This document shows, in pieces, positions 9,111 through 18,299 of a stretch of 64,000 nucleotides of DNA (its first letter is position 1; every line of letters begins with the position of its first letter). The DNA is taken from the NCBI GenBank assembly GCA_963736525.1, contig CAVTPF010000015.1, forward strand, positions 1 through 64,000, in the 5' to 3' direction. This stretch comes from Bog-473 sp963736525. Lineage in GTDB: Bacteria; Actinomycetota; Acidimicrobiia; Acidimicrobiales; RAAP-2. The position numbers and the translations under genes were made by a program. Below the pieces are notes generated by a model. It was not told where the DNA came from. It was given only the letters and a program-made list of their open reading frames with translations, and made no database searches.

Positions 9111-10172
9111 ATGAGCACGAGCACCGATCTCCACGCGCTCCTCGGTGAGGACGCGGACGCCCTCCTCGGCTATACGGCCAAGGCATTCCCCGCAGAGAAC
9201 CTGGTGCTCCCGGGTCCGGACTACCTGAGCCGCGTCTTCACCGACAGCGACCGCAACCCGAACGTGCTGCGCAACCTCGGCACGCTGTTCAACCACGGCC
9301 GTCTCGGCGGCACCGGGTACGTCTCCATCCTCCCGGTCGATCAGGGGATCGAGCATTCCGCCGCGGCGAGCTTCTCCAAGAACCCGGCCTACTTCGACCC
9401 GCTCAACCTGTTGGAGCTCGCGCTCGCCGGAGAGTGCAACGCCGTCGCCACGACGCTCGGCACGCTCGGCCTCGCGTCGCGGAAATACGTGCACCGCATC
9501 CCCTTCATCGTGAAGCTCAACCACAACGCGTTCCTGCACGTGCCCGACACCTACGACCAGATCATGTTCGCCTCCGTTCGCCAGGCGTCCGATCTCGGTG
9601 CCGTCGGGGTCGGCGCCACGATCTACTTCGGCTCCGACGACATGGACCGGGAGCTGCAGCAGGTCGCCGAGGCCTTCGCCGAGGCCCACCGGCTCGGGAT
9701 GTTCACCGTGCTGTGGTGCTACCTGCGCAATCCGGCCTTCAAGAAGGACGGCGTGAACTACGAGGTCTCGGCCGACCTCACCGGCCAGGCCAATCACATG
9801 GGCGTGACGATCGAGGCGGACATCATCAAGCAGAAGCAGCCCGAGAACAACGGCGGCTACACCGCCATCGGCTTCGGGCGCACCGACCCCCTCGTCTACG
9901 ACGAGCTCACGACCGACAACCCCATCGACCTCACGCGCTGGCAGGTCGTCAACTGCTACGCCGGCCGCATCGGCCTGATCAACTCGGGTGGCGAGTCCAA
10001 GGGCGACAACGACCAGGCCCAGGCCGTGCGGACGGCCGTCGTCAACAAGCGCGCCGGCGGCATGGGCCTCATCGTCGGCCGCAAGGCCTTCCAGCGCCCC
10101 ATGGCGGAGGGCGCGGCGCTCATCCATGCCGTCCAGGACGTCTATCTGAGCGACCAGGTCACGGTCGCCTAG
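9111..10172 (+). CDS. fbaB: Class I fructose-bisphosphate aldolase (FbaB/DhnA type)
   Basis: 353 residues, collinear with E. coli FbaB over its whole length (SILPVDQGIEHSA, TIYFGSDDM, KKDGVNYEVSADLTGQANH, AVRTAVVNKRAGGMGLI). It cleaves or forms fructose-1,6-bisphosphate in glycolysis and gluconeogenesis in the cytosol without a metal. The Schiff-base lysine is expected in EADIIKQKQ, at about residue 240. The start is set by a leaderless promoter. The next gene is 256 bases downstream, so it is probably monocistronic; a GCCCC/GGGGC hairpin directly after the stop may end the transcript. Confidence 0.96.
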   Translation: MSTSTDLHALLGEDADALLGYTAKAFPAENLVLPGPDYLSRVFTDSDRNPNVLRNLGTLFNHGRLGGTGYVSILPVDQGIEHSAAASFSKNPAYFDPLNLLELALAGECNAVATTLGTLGLASRKYVHRIPFIVKLNHNAFLHVPDTYDQIMFASVRQASDLGAVGVGATIYFGSDDMDRELQQVAEAFAEAHRLGMFTVLWCYLRNPAFKKDGVNYEVSADLTGQANHMGVTIEADIIKQKQPENNGGYTAIGFGRTDPLVYDELTTDNPIDLTRWQVVNCYAGRIGLINSGGESKGDNDQAQAVRTAVVNKRAGGMGLIVGRKAFQRPMAEGAALIHAVQDVYLSDQVTVA

Positions 10173-10428
10173 CTGTAGCCCCTGACGGGGCCGGCCGCGC
10201 CCGCCCAGGTCCGACCCTCCGCCGGCGGCCGGGCCCGATCCGCCGCCCGCCGACCCCGGGCCCTGGATGAACAACGTATGAAGATGGGCCCCCGCGCCCC
10301 GGGGGTAGGATTGGCCCGAACGAGCAATTCGGACGGAGAGTGCCGCGCGCCGTGCGGGCGGCGTGCGAGAGGGCCCGCTCTTGGGGGCCAGGAGGCGCCC
10401 ACGTCCACGACATGAGACGAGGCAGCCC

Positions 10429-12306
10429 GTGGCATCGGGACCGCAACACGCAACAGAGCAGCTCGACCAGGTCATCGTGCGTTTCGCCGGCGACTCGGGT
10501 GACGGCATGCAGCTCACCGGCGACCGCTTCACCACGAGCAGCGCCCTCCTGGGCAACGACATGTCGACCTTCCCGGACTTCCCGGCCGAGATCCGCGCCC
10601 CGGCGGGCACGCTCAACGGCGTCTCGGCCTTCCAGGTCCACATCTCCGACCACGACATCCTGACCCCCGGCGACTCGCCGAACGTGCTGGTTGCCATGAA
10701 CCCGGCTGCGCTGAAGGCCAACATCGACCTCATGGCCAACGGGACGATCCTGCTCGTCAACAGCGACGCCTTCGACGAGCGCAACCTGGCCAAGGCGGGC
10801 TACGAGACCAACCCCCTCACCGACGGCTCGCTCAGCGCGTACACGGTCTACGAGGTCCCCATGACCTCCATCACCCAGGAGGTCTGCAAGGAGGCGGGCG
10901 TGAAGCCCCGCGACGCCGAGCGCTCCAAGAACTTCTTCGCCCTCGGCCTGGTGAGCTGGCTCTACACCCGGCCGATCGAGCCGACCATCAAATGGATCAC
11001 CGAGCGCTTCGCCGCCAAGCCCCAGGTGGTCGAGGCCAACACGCGGGCCTTCCGGGCGGGCTACGACTTCGGCGAGACGGCCGAACTCTTCGAGTCCAAC
11101 TACGAGATCCGGCCGGCGACCTTCGAACCGGGCGAGTACGTGCAGGTCACCGGGAACCAGGCCCTCGCCTGGGGCCTCATCACCGCGTCGCGCCTCGCCG
11201 GGTTGCCCCTCTTCCTCGGCAGCTACCCCATTACGCCCGCCTCCGACATCCTGCACGAGCTGAGCCGGCGCAAGGAGTTCGGGATCCGCACCTTCCAGGC
11301 CGAGGACGAGATCGCCGGCATCGGGGCTGCACTCGGCGCGTCCTTCGGGGGTGCGATCGGGGTGACCACGACCAGTGGCCCGGGCCTCGACCTCAAGTCC
11401 GAGACGATCGGCCTGGCCATCAACCTCGAGCTGCCGCTCGTCGTGGTCGACGTCCAGCGCGGCGGCCCCTCCACCGGGCTCCCCACCAAGACCGAGCAGG
11501 CGGACCTGCTGCACGCCATGTACGGGCGCCACGGCGAGGCACCGCTGCCGATCCTGGCCCCCAAGACGCCGAGCGACTGCTTCGCCACGGTGATCGAGGC
11601 CACCAGGCTGGCGGTGAAGTACCGCACGCCGGTGATCGTGCTCTCCGACGGCTATCTGGCCAACGGGGCCGAGCCGTGGCGACTGCCTGATCTGGGAACC
11701 TTCGAGCCCATTGAGCCCGCGTTCGCCGCCGAGCCCAACCACGTCGACGAGGCGGGCAACCCGGTCTTTTGGCCCTACGTGCGCGACCCCGAGACGCTGG
11801 TCCGCCCGTGGGCCCCGCCCGGCCTCCCCGGTCTGGAGCACCGCATCGGCGGCCTCGAGAAGGCGGACGGCAGCGGCAACGTGTCGTACGAGGGTGTCAA
11901 CCACGAGCGCATGGTCCATCTGCGGCTGGACAAGATCGCGGGGATCACGGCCGACATCCCGCCCGTCGAGGTGAACGACGAGACCGGCGACGCACAGCTG
12001 CTGCTCGTCAGCTGGGGCTCGACCTACGCCGCCGTGGCGGCCGGCGTGAAGCGGGTGCGGGCCCGGGGCATGAAGGCGGCCCACGTGCACCTGCGCCACC
12101 TGAACCCCCTCCCCCCCAACCTGGGCGAGGTGCTGCAGCGCTACGCACAGGTGCTGGTCCCCGAGATCAACCTCGGCCAGCTGAGCCGGATCCTGCGCGC
12201 CGAATACCTGGTCGACGCCCAGACCATGTCCAAGATGCAGGGCGTGCCGTTCCGCGTCGGAGAGATCGAGGCAGCCATCACCGCGCTGCTCGGAGGCAAG
12301 TCATGA
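10429..12306 (+). CDS. korA: 2-oxoacid:ferredoxin oxidoreductase subunit alpha (KorA)
   Basis: About 625 residues. The N-terminal gamma domain (FAGDSGDGMQLTGDRF) is fused to the alpha domain (LPLFLGSYPITPASDILHEL, FQAEDEIAGIGAALGASFGG, TTTSGPGLDLKSE), the layout of actinobacterial KorA. With KorB it oxidises 2-oxoglutarate or another 2-oxoacid to the acyl-CoA, reducing ferredoxin. GTG 10429 is chosen because homologous sequence begins right after it; an upstream start at 10363 would add 22 Arg-rich residues. A -10-like TAGGAT at 10306-10311 suggests a leader of about 110 bases. The stop overlaps korB by four bases (ATGA), so the two subunits are translationally coupled. Confidence 0.95.
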   Translation: MASGPQHATEQLDQVIVRFAGDSGDGMQLTGDRFTTSSALLGNDMSTFPDFPAEIRAPAGTLNGVSAFQVHISDHDILTPGDSPNVLVAMNPAALKANIDLMANGTILLVNSDAFDERNLAKAGYETNPLTDGSLSAYTVYEVPMTSITQEVCKEAGVKPRDAERSKNFFALGLVSWLYTRPIEPTIKWITERFAAKPQVVEANTRAFRAGYDFGETAELFESNYEIRPATFEPGEYVQVTGNQALAWGLITASRLAGLPLFLGSYPITPASDILHELSRRKEFGIRTFQAEDEIAGIGAALGASFGGAIGVTTTSGPGLDLKSETIGLAINLELPLVVVDVQRGGPSTGLPTKTEQADLLHAMYGRHGEAPLPILAPKTPSDCFATVIEATRLAVKYRTPVIVLSDGYLANGAEPWRLPDLGTFEPIEPAFAAEPNHVDEAGNPVFWPYVRDPETLVRPWAPPGLPGLEHRIGGLEKADGSGNVSYEGVNHERMVHLRLDKIAGITADIPPVEVNDETGDAQLLLVSWGSTYAAVAAGVKRVRARGMKAAHVHLRHLNPLPPNLGEVLQRYAQVLVPEINLGQLSRILRAEYLVDAQTMSKMQGVPFRVGEIEAAITALLGGKS

Positions 12307-13364
12307 GCGAGTCAAACGGCTCCAACGGTTCCAACGGGTCCGTCGCCACCGCCGTCCCCGTCACCACCCGCAAGGACTGGACCAGCGACCAGGAGGTGCG
12401 CTGGTGCCCCGGCTGCGGGGACTACTCCATTCTCGCCGCCGTCCAGATGCTCATGCCCGAGCTCGGCGTGCGCCGCGAGAACACCGTGTTCCTCTCGGGC
12501 ATCGGGTGCGCCGCCCGCTTCCCGTACTACATGAACACCTACGGCATGCACTCCATTCATGGGCGCGCCCCCGCCATCGCCACGGGGTTGGCCACGACGC
12601 GCCCCGACCTCGACGTCTGGGTGATCTCGGGCGACGGTGACGCGCTGTCCATCGGGGGCAACCACCTCATCCACGCACTGCGCCGCAACGTCCGGCTGAA
12701 CATCTTGATGTTCAACAACCAGATCTACGGCCTGACCAAGGGGCAGTACTCGCCGACTTCCGAGGTGGCCAAGGTCACCAAGTCCACGCCCTTCGGCTCG
12801 GTGGACACGCCCTTCAACCCGGTGTCGCTGGCCCTCGGGGCCGAGGCCACGTTCGTGGCCCGGACCCACGACATGGACCGGGCCCACATGCAGGAGACCT
12901 TCCGCCGCGCCCACCAGCACAACGGCGCCGCCTTCGTCGAGGTCCTGCAGAACTGCAACGTGTTCAACGACGGGGCGTTCGAGAAGATCACCAGCCGCGA
13001 CGCCCGGGCCAGCATGCTCATCCCGCTCCAGCACGGCAAGCCGATCGTCTTCGGGGCGGAGGGGGCCGAGCGCGGCGTGGTCCAGCGGGCCGACGGATCG
13101 CTCGAGATCGTCTCGGTGGCCGAGGTGGGGATCGACGCCCTACTGGTGCACGACGAGGCCCGTGACGACCCCGGCCTGGCCTTCGCGCTCTCCCGCCTGG
13201 CCCACGGCCCCTACGAGCCGACGCCGATCGGGGTCTTCCGTGCGGTGGAGCGCCCCGAGTACGGCACGCAGATGGCCGAGCAGATCACCGACGCCCAGGC
13301 CAAGCGTGGATTGGGCGACGTGGCGGCGCTGCTGCGCTCGGGCTCGAGCTGGACGGTCGAGTAG
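12303..13364 (+). CDS. korB: 2-oxoacid:ferredoxin oxidoreductase subunit beta (KorB)
   Basis: 353 residues. The thiamine-diphosphate-binding beta subunit shows the WCPGCGDY cysteine motif (Cys35, Cys38), SGIGCAAR, and the TPP/Mg motif GDGDALSIGGNH...NNQIYGLTKGQ. It binds TPP and the iron-sulfur cluster and pairs with KorA. ATG 12303 overlaps the korA stop. The N-terminus has a short Asn/Gly/Ser repeat. Substrate preference (2-oxoglutarate versus pyruvate) cannot be fixed from sequence alone, but the fused alpha/gamma partner is typical of the KorAB type. Confidence 0.95.
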   Translation: MSESNGSNGSNGSVATAVPVTTRKDWTSDQEVRWCPGCGDYSILAAVQMLMPELGVRRENTVFLSGIGCAARFPYYMNTYGMHSIHGRAPAIATGLATTRPDLDVWVISGDGDALSIGGNHLIHALRRNVRLNILMFNNQIYGLTKGQYSPTSEVAKVTKSTPFGSVDTPFNPVSLALGAEATFVARTHDMDRAHMQETFRRAHQHNGAAFVEVLQNCNVFNDGAFEKITSRDARASMLIPLQHGKPIVFGAEGAERGVVQRADGSLEIVSVAEVGIDALLVHDEARDDPGLAFALSRLAHGPYEPTPIGVFRAVERPEYGTQMAEQITDAQAKRGLGDVAALLRSGSSWTVE

Positions 13365-13397
13365 CGGCCCGCCCGGCCCCGAGGCGCGGGCGCGGGG

Positions 13398-13895
13398 TCA
13401 GGCCCCCCCGGGATCCGGTCCGGCACCGGCAGCCGGGGCTCCCTCTGCCTCGACCTCGGCGCGGATGCGCTCGAGCGTCGTCTGCATCCCGTTGCGATTG
13501 GTCTTGCCGCGGGACCAGCCGAGCAGGGTCCAGTAGAGGCGCAGCCACCAGGTCGGGGAGAGCGTGAAGGACTCGGTCACGTCGCAGCCGTCGCCCGCCG
13601 GCGCAATGTCGTAGCGCCAGACGTTGAGGGGCTTGCCGTCCGCGCCGACCCCGAAGGCGAAGGTCCTGCCGGGCTCGCACGCCGAGACGGTGCAGGTGGT
13701 CCAGTAGATCGGCCCCTTGCCGTTGCGTTTGACGTGCCCCCGGAACTTGGCGCCCGGGGCCGGCCCGGTGGCGCCCTCTATCCACTCTGCCTCGAAGGTC
13801 TCGGGGCTGTAGCTGCCGATGCGGGTGACGTCGCTCACCAGCTCCCACACCCGCTCGGGTGAGGCCGCCATATGGACGGTCACGGCGTCGTGCAT
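13398..13895 (-). CDS. SRPBCC-family (START-like) protein
   Basis: About 165 residues. The START/Bet v1-like pattern opens with HDAVTVHMAASPERVWELVSDVTRIGSYSPE, followed by GAKFRGHV and TESFTLSPTW. The fold encloses a hydrophobic cavity and is found in polyketide cyclases, coenzyme Q-binding proteins and many uncharacterised proteins. ATG 13895 is chosen because it begins the domain; an open frame far upstream of it is a shadow of the next gene. It lies 8 bases after the DUF1015 gene on the same strand, so the two are probably one transcript. The ligand is unknown. Confidence 0.82.
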   Translation of the reverse strand: MHDAVTVHMAASPERVWELVSDVTRIGSYSPETFEAEWIEGATGPAPGAKFRGHVKRNGKGPIYWTTCTVSACEPGRTFAFGVGADGKPLNVWRYDIAPAGDGCDVTESFTLSPTWWLRLYWTLLGWSRGKTNRNGMQTTLERIRAEVEAEGAPAAGAGPDPGGA

Positions 13896-13903
13896 GGTCC
13901 TCC

Positions 13904-15109
13904 TCAGTCGATCTCGAGGGACCGGAACACCATGCCGGTCCGGGGCTTGGGGCTGAAGTACGTGGTCTTGGGCGGCATGCGCCGGCGATCCCGGGCCCAC
14001 CCCTCTATCTGTTTGACCGTCACCGGTCGCAGGAGGAAGGCCGCCTCGCCCTCGCCGTGTTCGAGGGCCTCCATCGCCTCGGGCACGCTGTGGCGGTGCA
14101 TCACCTCGTGCTCGGGCAGTCCCGCCAGCACCGTCGCGATGAGGTTCGAGTCGAGGTCGTTGCCGACCTGCTCCTGGACGTCGGCGTGGGGGAGGAGCAG
14201 GTAGGCGGCGCCGCCGGTCACGAGGGCCAGCGAGCCGGAGTCGGCCAGCGCCGTGACGGTGCGGTGGTCGGCGGCACCGGCCCGGACCACGTCGAACCAT
14301 TCGCCGAGGGCGCCGACGAGGTCGAAGCCCTCGGGGAGGCCGCTGACGGTGCGGTGGATGGCGCCGACGGTCAGCTGGTCCTCGGACAGCTCGACGACCA
14401 GCGCCATGACGAGGTCGTAGGGCCCGGGGCGGTCGTCGTTGGCCGCTCGGCACTCGGCCTGGTAGGCGCGGGCCGTCTCGTAGCGGTGGTGACCGTCGGC
14501 CAGGACGACCGGGGCGGCCGCCAGCGCCGCTCCGACCGCGGCAATGGCGTCGGGATCGCTCAGGACCCAGAGCTGGTGGCGGACACCGTCGTCGTCGAAG
14601 GCATCGGCCACCGGCTCGTCGTCGGTGGGGTCGAACGTGGCCGTCACGCCGGACGCCATGGAGAGGCCCCAGATCGGAGAGAGGTTCGCCCGGGTGGCGC
14701 GCAGCAGATCGAGGCGGTCGCTCTTGGGCTTGGGCAGGGTCTGCTCGTGGGGGAGGATGTCGCTCTCCCGGCCCGGTTCGGCCAGACCCAGCGCGCCGAT
14801 GACGCCGGTGGTGGCGCGGCCCGTCTGGTCCGTCATCCGATAGGGGTAGAGGCTCGGCTCCGGATCTGCCGCCAGGATGCCCTCGGCCTGCCAGCGGGCG
14901 AACAGGTCCGTCGCCACCGCGTAGCGGTCGCGCCCTCCCGACAGGTCGGCCTCCGGCAACTCGACCAGGACCGCGTTGGCCTGGTGTCGCGAGGCCAGGT
15001 GCACCCGCTCGGCCGACGTGATCACGTCGTAGGGCGGAGCGATGACCTGGGCGATGGGCACCAATTCGGGGCGGTAGCGCAATCCCCGGAACGGTTCGAA
15101 TCGAGGCAT
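13904..15109 (-). CDS. DUF1015 family protein
   Basis: 401 residues matching DUF1015: the start PRFEPFRGLRYRPE, IAPPYDVI, PSLYPYRM, VLADGHHRYETARAYQ, PKTTYFSPKPRTGMVF. The family is widespread; its biochemical role is not settled, and in some anaerobes it clusters with amino-acid metabolism. The conserved His/Asp-rich GHHRYETA block probably forms the active site (inference). ATG 15109 matches the usual family start. It is divergent from the pgsA-like gene with 60 bases between, and upstream of the SRPBCC gene. Confidence 0.88.
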   Translation of the reverse strand: MPRFEPFRGLRYRPELVPIAQVIAPPYDVITSAERVHLASRHQANAVLVELPEADLSGGRDRYAVATDLFARWQAEGILAADPEPSLYPYRMTDQTGRATTGVIGALGLAEPGRESDILPHEQTLPKPKSDRLDLLRATRANLSPIWGLSMASGVTATFDPTDDEPVADAFDDDGVRHQLWVLSDPDAIAAVGAALAAAPVVLADGHHRYETARAYQAECRAANDDRPGPYDLVMALVVELSEDQLTVGAIHRTVSGLPEGFDLVGALGEWFDVVRAGAADHRTVTALADSGSLALVTGGAAYLLLPHADVQEQVGNDLDSNLIATVLAGLPEHEVMHRHSVPEAMEALEHGEGEAAFLLRPVTVKQIEGWARDRRRMPPKTTYFSPKPRTGMVFRSLEID

Positions 15110-15157
15110 TGCGCCACTCTGGCACACGAGGGGCCGGGTCGTTGCGGGGCACTCCCT

Positions 15158-15163
15158 TACACT
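15158..15163 (+). promoter_or_regulatory. Leaderless -10 box TACACT (pgsA-like)
   Basis: TACACT, then 6 bases, then GTG 15170. No ribosome binding site is present. Confidence 0.68.
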
Positions 15164-15169
15164 CGGTGC

Positions 15170-15763
15170 GTGGAAGACGACGGGCTGGACCGGATCCTCA
15201 CCGCCCCCAACGTCATCACCATGGTGCGCCTGCTGTGCATCCCGGTGTTCTTGTGGCTGCTCTTCGGACTGCATCGCCAGACGGCCGCAGCGGTGCTGTT
15301 GGCCGTGCTGGGCGCGACGGACTGGGTGGACGGCTACGTAGCGCGTCGCTACGGCCAGGTCTCGACCTTCGGCAAGGTCCTGGACCCGACCGCGGACCGC
15401 GTGCTCGTGGGCACGGCCGTGATCTCCATCATGGTCTACGGCGCGGTGCCGTTGTGGTTCGGCATCGCCACCATCGCCCGCGAGGTCCTGGTGTCCGCAA
15501 TGGTCGTGTTGCTGGCAGCGCTCGGCGCGGCCCGGATCGACGTGTTGTGGGTCGGCAAGGCGGGAACATTCGGGTTGATGTTCGCCTACCCCACCTTTCT
15601 GCTCGGCGACGGGACCGCCGGCTGGCAAGAGCCCATTCGGATCATCGGATGGGTGACCGGCCTGGTCGGACTGGCCCTGGCGTGGTGGGCGGCGGGGAGC
15701 TATATCGGGCCCGCCCGCCGCGCGCTGCGCGAGGGTCGGGCGGCTCGGCGGAGCATCGCGTGA
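15170..15763 (+). CDS. pgsA: CDP-alcohol phosphatidyltransferase (PgsA-like)
   Basis: 197 residues of a membrane phospholipid synthase. The CDP-alcohol signature D-G-x2-A-R-x8-G-x3-D-x3-D is present as DWVDGYVARRYGQVSTFGKVLDPTADR. About five hydrophobic helices follow (LLCIPVFLWLLF, LVSAMVVLLAALGAA, GWVTGLVGLALAWWAAG). It probably makes phosphatidylglycerophosphate from CDP-diacylglycerol and glycerol-3-phosphate; other alcohols are possible. In mycobacteria pgsA2 also sits upstream of gcvH-garA. The start follows a leaderless -10, and the stop overlaps the next gene (GTGA). Confidence 0.87.
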   Translation: MEDDGLDRILTAPNVITMVRLLCIPVFLWLLFGLHRQTAAAVLLAVLGATDWVDGYVARRYGQVSTFGKVLDPTADRVLVGTAVISIMVYGAVPLWFGIATIAREVLVSAMVVLLAALGAARIDVLWVGKAGTFGLMFAYPTFLLGDGTAGWQEPIRIIGWVTGLVGLALAWWAAGSYIGPARRALREGRAARRSIA

Positions 15764-18252
15764 AGGCGGTCATCATGGCCGGAGGCGAGGGCACCCGTCT
15801 GCGCCCGCAGACCTCGAACCTGCCCAAGCCGATGCTGCCACTGGTGGGGCGCCCGATGATGGAGCACATCGTGTCGCTGCTGCGTCGCCACGGGATCAAC
15901 GACATCGTCGTCACGGTCGCCTTCCTGCCTAACGCCATCCGCAGCTACTTCGGCGACGGGAGCGAGCTCGGCGTGCGCATGGTGTACGCCACCGAGGAGT
16001 CACCGCTCGGCACGGCGGGGTCGGTACGCAACGCCCGCGAGCAGCTGACGGAGAGATTCCTCGTGATTTCGGGTGACGTCCTCACCGACATCGACCTCAC
16101 CTCGGTGATCGCGTTCCACGACGAGAACAAGGCGATGGCGACCATCGCGCTCAGCGCGGTCGAGAACCCACTCGAGTTCGGCATCGTGATCACGCGCGAG
16201 GACGGGTCCATCGAGCGGTTCCTCGAGAAGCCCGGGTGGGGTCAGGTGTTCAGCGACACGATCAACACGGGGATCTACGTCTTGGAGCCCGACATCTTCG
16301 AACTGATCCCAGAGGGCCGATCGGTGGACTTCTCGGGCGAGGTGTTCCCGGCCGCGCTCGAGGCCGGGGACCGCCTCTACGGCTACGTGGCGGACGGGTA
16401 CTGGGAGGACGTCGGCACCACGGCGGCCTACCTCAAGGCGCACGAGGACATCCTCGACGGGAAGGTGCACGTCGACGTGTCCGGCTTCGAGCTGCGGCCC
16501 GGCGTGTGGGTCGGCAAGGGGTCGTCCATCGACCCGACCGTGCAGATCCATGCACCGGCCTTCATCGGCGAGAACTGCACCATCGACCGGGAAGCGGTCG
16601 TGGGCGCCTACACCACCGTGGGCGCGAACACACAGGTGGCGGAGCGGGCCGAGGTGCAGCGCTCCGTGATCGGCGAGAACTCGTATCTGGGCCCTGCCGT
16701 CCGGGTCGAAGGTGCGGTCCTCGGGCGCTCGTGCGACCTGCGGGTCGGAGCGCGCATCGAGCCCGGGGCCGTCGTCGGGGAGGGATGCCTGGTGGGGGCC
16801 CGGGCCGAGGTCCGCGGCGATGTCAAGGTCTACCCGTACAAGGTGGTGCAGGCCGGCGCCCAGGTCAACGCCTCCATCGTGTGGGAGTCGGGGGGTGCCC
16901 GCACCCTCTTCGGGGCCGACGGTGTGCAGGGGATTGCCAACGTGGACATCAGCCCTGAGCTGGCCGTCCGGCTGGCCAAGGCCTGGGCCTCGGGCTTCGA
17001 GAAGGGCTCCTACATCACGGCCTCGCGCGACACGAGCCGGATCGCCCGTGTCCTGAAGCGGGCCCTCATGGTGGGGTGCAACTCCGTCGGGGTGAACGTG
17101 AACGACCTGGAGTTGGCGACGGTGCCGGTGACGAGGCATCACGTCCGGGTGCGGGGCAACCGGGCGGGGCTGACCGTGCGCCTCAGCCCCGACGATCCGC
17201 AGTCGGTCGTGATCCGCTTCTTCGACGACCGCGGCATCGACCTCTCCGAAGCCGACCAGCGGCGGGTGGAGCGGATGTACCACCGCGAGGACTTCCGCCG
17301 CGTCACCGCGGGGGAGATCGGCGACATCGACTTCTCGCCGCGCACCATTGAGCTCTACACCGAGGACGTCGTCGAGGCATTCGGCTTGCGCCGGGAGACG
17401 GTGCGCGAGGTGAAGCTGGTGCTGGACCTGTCCTACGGGGCGGCGAGCTTCGTCATGCCCAATCTGCTCGCCAAGATGGGCGCCGACGTGCTCAGCATCA
17501 ATCCGTACGCGCAGACGCCGGGGATGATCTCGGTCGACCGCATCGTGAGCGAGGCGAGGGTGGCGGATGCGGTACGCGGCTCGGGTGCGGACCTCGGCGC
17601 CGTGATCGACGCCGGCGGCGAACGCCTGACGCTCATTGACGGAACGGGACGCGTGCTGACGGACGACGAGGCGGCCATGGCCTTCATCGAGCTGTCGACG
17701 ATCGCGGGGGACGCCGACCGCGTCGCGCTCCCGGTGACCGCGAGCATGCACGCGCTCCGCCTGTGCGCGGCACGCGGCGTGGAGCTGACGTTGACGCCAC
17801 TCTCACCTTCGGGGCTGCTCGAAGTGGCCGCGTCCGGCGGCGTGTCGTTCGCGTCGGATCGGCGCGGCGGGTACGTCTTCCCGGCGTTCCTGCCCGCCTT
17901 CGACGGTGCGGCCGCACTGGCCCGGCTGGTCTCCTTGCTGGGCCGGGGCGGGCCGTCCCTGGCCGACGTCGTCGACGACCTGCCGACCATGCCGATCGTG
18001 CACGAAGAGGTGCCCACCCCGCTGGAGCAGAAGGGCCTGATCATGCGGACCCTGATGGAGCAGCTGAGCGAGGAGGGCGCCGAATTGGTGCTGGTGGACG
18101 GCATAAAGGTCCTGTCCGATGACGCGTGGGCCCTGGTCGTCCCCGACCCCGAGAGCCCCGTCACCCACGTCTGGGCGGAGGGGTCGGACGGGGCGACGTC
18201 GGCGGCGCTGGCGTCGTCGTTCGTCGACCGGATCATGCGGATGCTGCCCTAG
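15760..18252 (+). CDS. Mannose-1-phosphate guanylyltransferase / phosphomannomutase-like fusion
   Basis: 830 residues in three parts. Residues 1-230 are a nucleotidyltransferase (MAGGEGTRLRPQTSNLPKPM, then DGYWEDVGT). Residues 240-390 form a left-handed beta-helix of hexapeptide repeats (VWVGKGSSIDPTVQIHAPAFIG). Residues 400-830 resemble alpha-D-phosphohexomutase (GSYITASRDTSRIARVLKRA). It likely supplies GDP-mannose or a related sugar nucleotide for glycans. The mutase part lacks the usual TASHNP phosphoserine loop and a clear DGDGDR metal loop, so it may be inactive or regulatory. GTG 15760 overlaps the pgsA stop. Confidence 0.87.
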   Translation: MKAVIMAGGEGTRLRPQTSNLPKPMLPLVGRPMMEHIVSLLRRHGINDIVVTVAFLPNAIRSYFGDGSELGVRMVYATEESPLGTAGSVRNAREQLTERFLVISGDVLTDIDLTSVIAFHDENKAMATIALSAVENPLEFGIVITREDGSIERFLEKPGWGQVFSDTINTGIYVLEPDIFELIPEGRSVDFSGEVFPAALEAGDRLYGYVADGYWEDVGTTAAYLKAHEDILDGKVHVDVSGFELRPGVWVGKGSSIDPTVQIHAPAFIGENCTIDREAVVGAYTTVGANTQVAERAEVQRSVIGENSYLGPAVRVEGAVLGRSCDLRVGARIEPGAVVGEGCLVGARAEVRGDVKVYPYKVVQAGAQVNASIVWESGGARTLFGADGVQGIANVDISPELAVRLAKAWASGFEKGSYITASRDTSRIARVLKRALMVGCNSVGVNVNDLELATVPVTRHHVRVRGNRAGLTVRLSPDDPQSVVIRFFDDRGIDLSEADQRRVERMYHREDFRRVTAGEIGDIDFSPRTIELYTEDVVEAFGLRRETVREVKLVLDLSYGAASFVMPNLLAKMGADVLSINPYAQTPGMISVDRIVSEARVADAVRGSGADLGAVIDAGGERLTLIDGTGRVLTDDEAAMAFIELSTIAGDADRVALPVTASMHALRLCAARGVELTLTPLSPSGLLEVAASGGVSFASDRRGGYVFPAFLPAFDGAAALARLVSLLGRGGPSLADVVDDLPTMPIVHEEVPTPLEQKGLIMRTLMEQLSEEGAELVLVDGIKVLSDDAWALVVPDPESPVTHVWAEGSDGATSAALASSFVDRIMRMLP

Positions 18253-18285
18253 CGGCGCACGCTGCAGGTTGGTGCGGCGGTCCGG

Positions 18286-18291
18286 TAGGGT
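18286..18291 (+). promoter_or_regulatory. Leaderless -10 box TAGGGT (gcvH)
   Basis: TAGGGT lies 8 bases before ATG 18300; no ribosome binding site is seen. Confidence 0.6.
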
Positions 18292-18299
18292 CGCCACCC

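Noticed and set aside
7295..9124. 609-codon minus-strand open frame across the L,D-transpeptidase
   Set aside because: Composition is Arg/Gly/His-rich with no domain, while the other frame encodes a clear YkuD protein.
15094..15110. GGTTCGAATC, resembling a tRNA T-loop
   Set aside because: It lies in the start of the DUF1015 coding sequence and no tRNA cloverleaf can be built around it.
13398..15628. Very long minus-strand frames covering two genes
   Set aside because: Only the distal parts carry domains (SRPBCC and DUF1015); the rest is an open shadow in GC-rich DNA.
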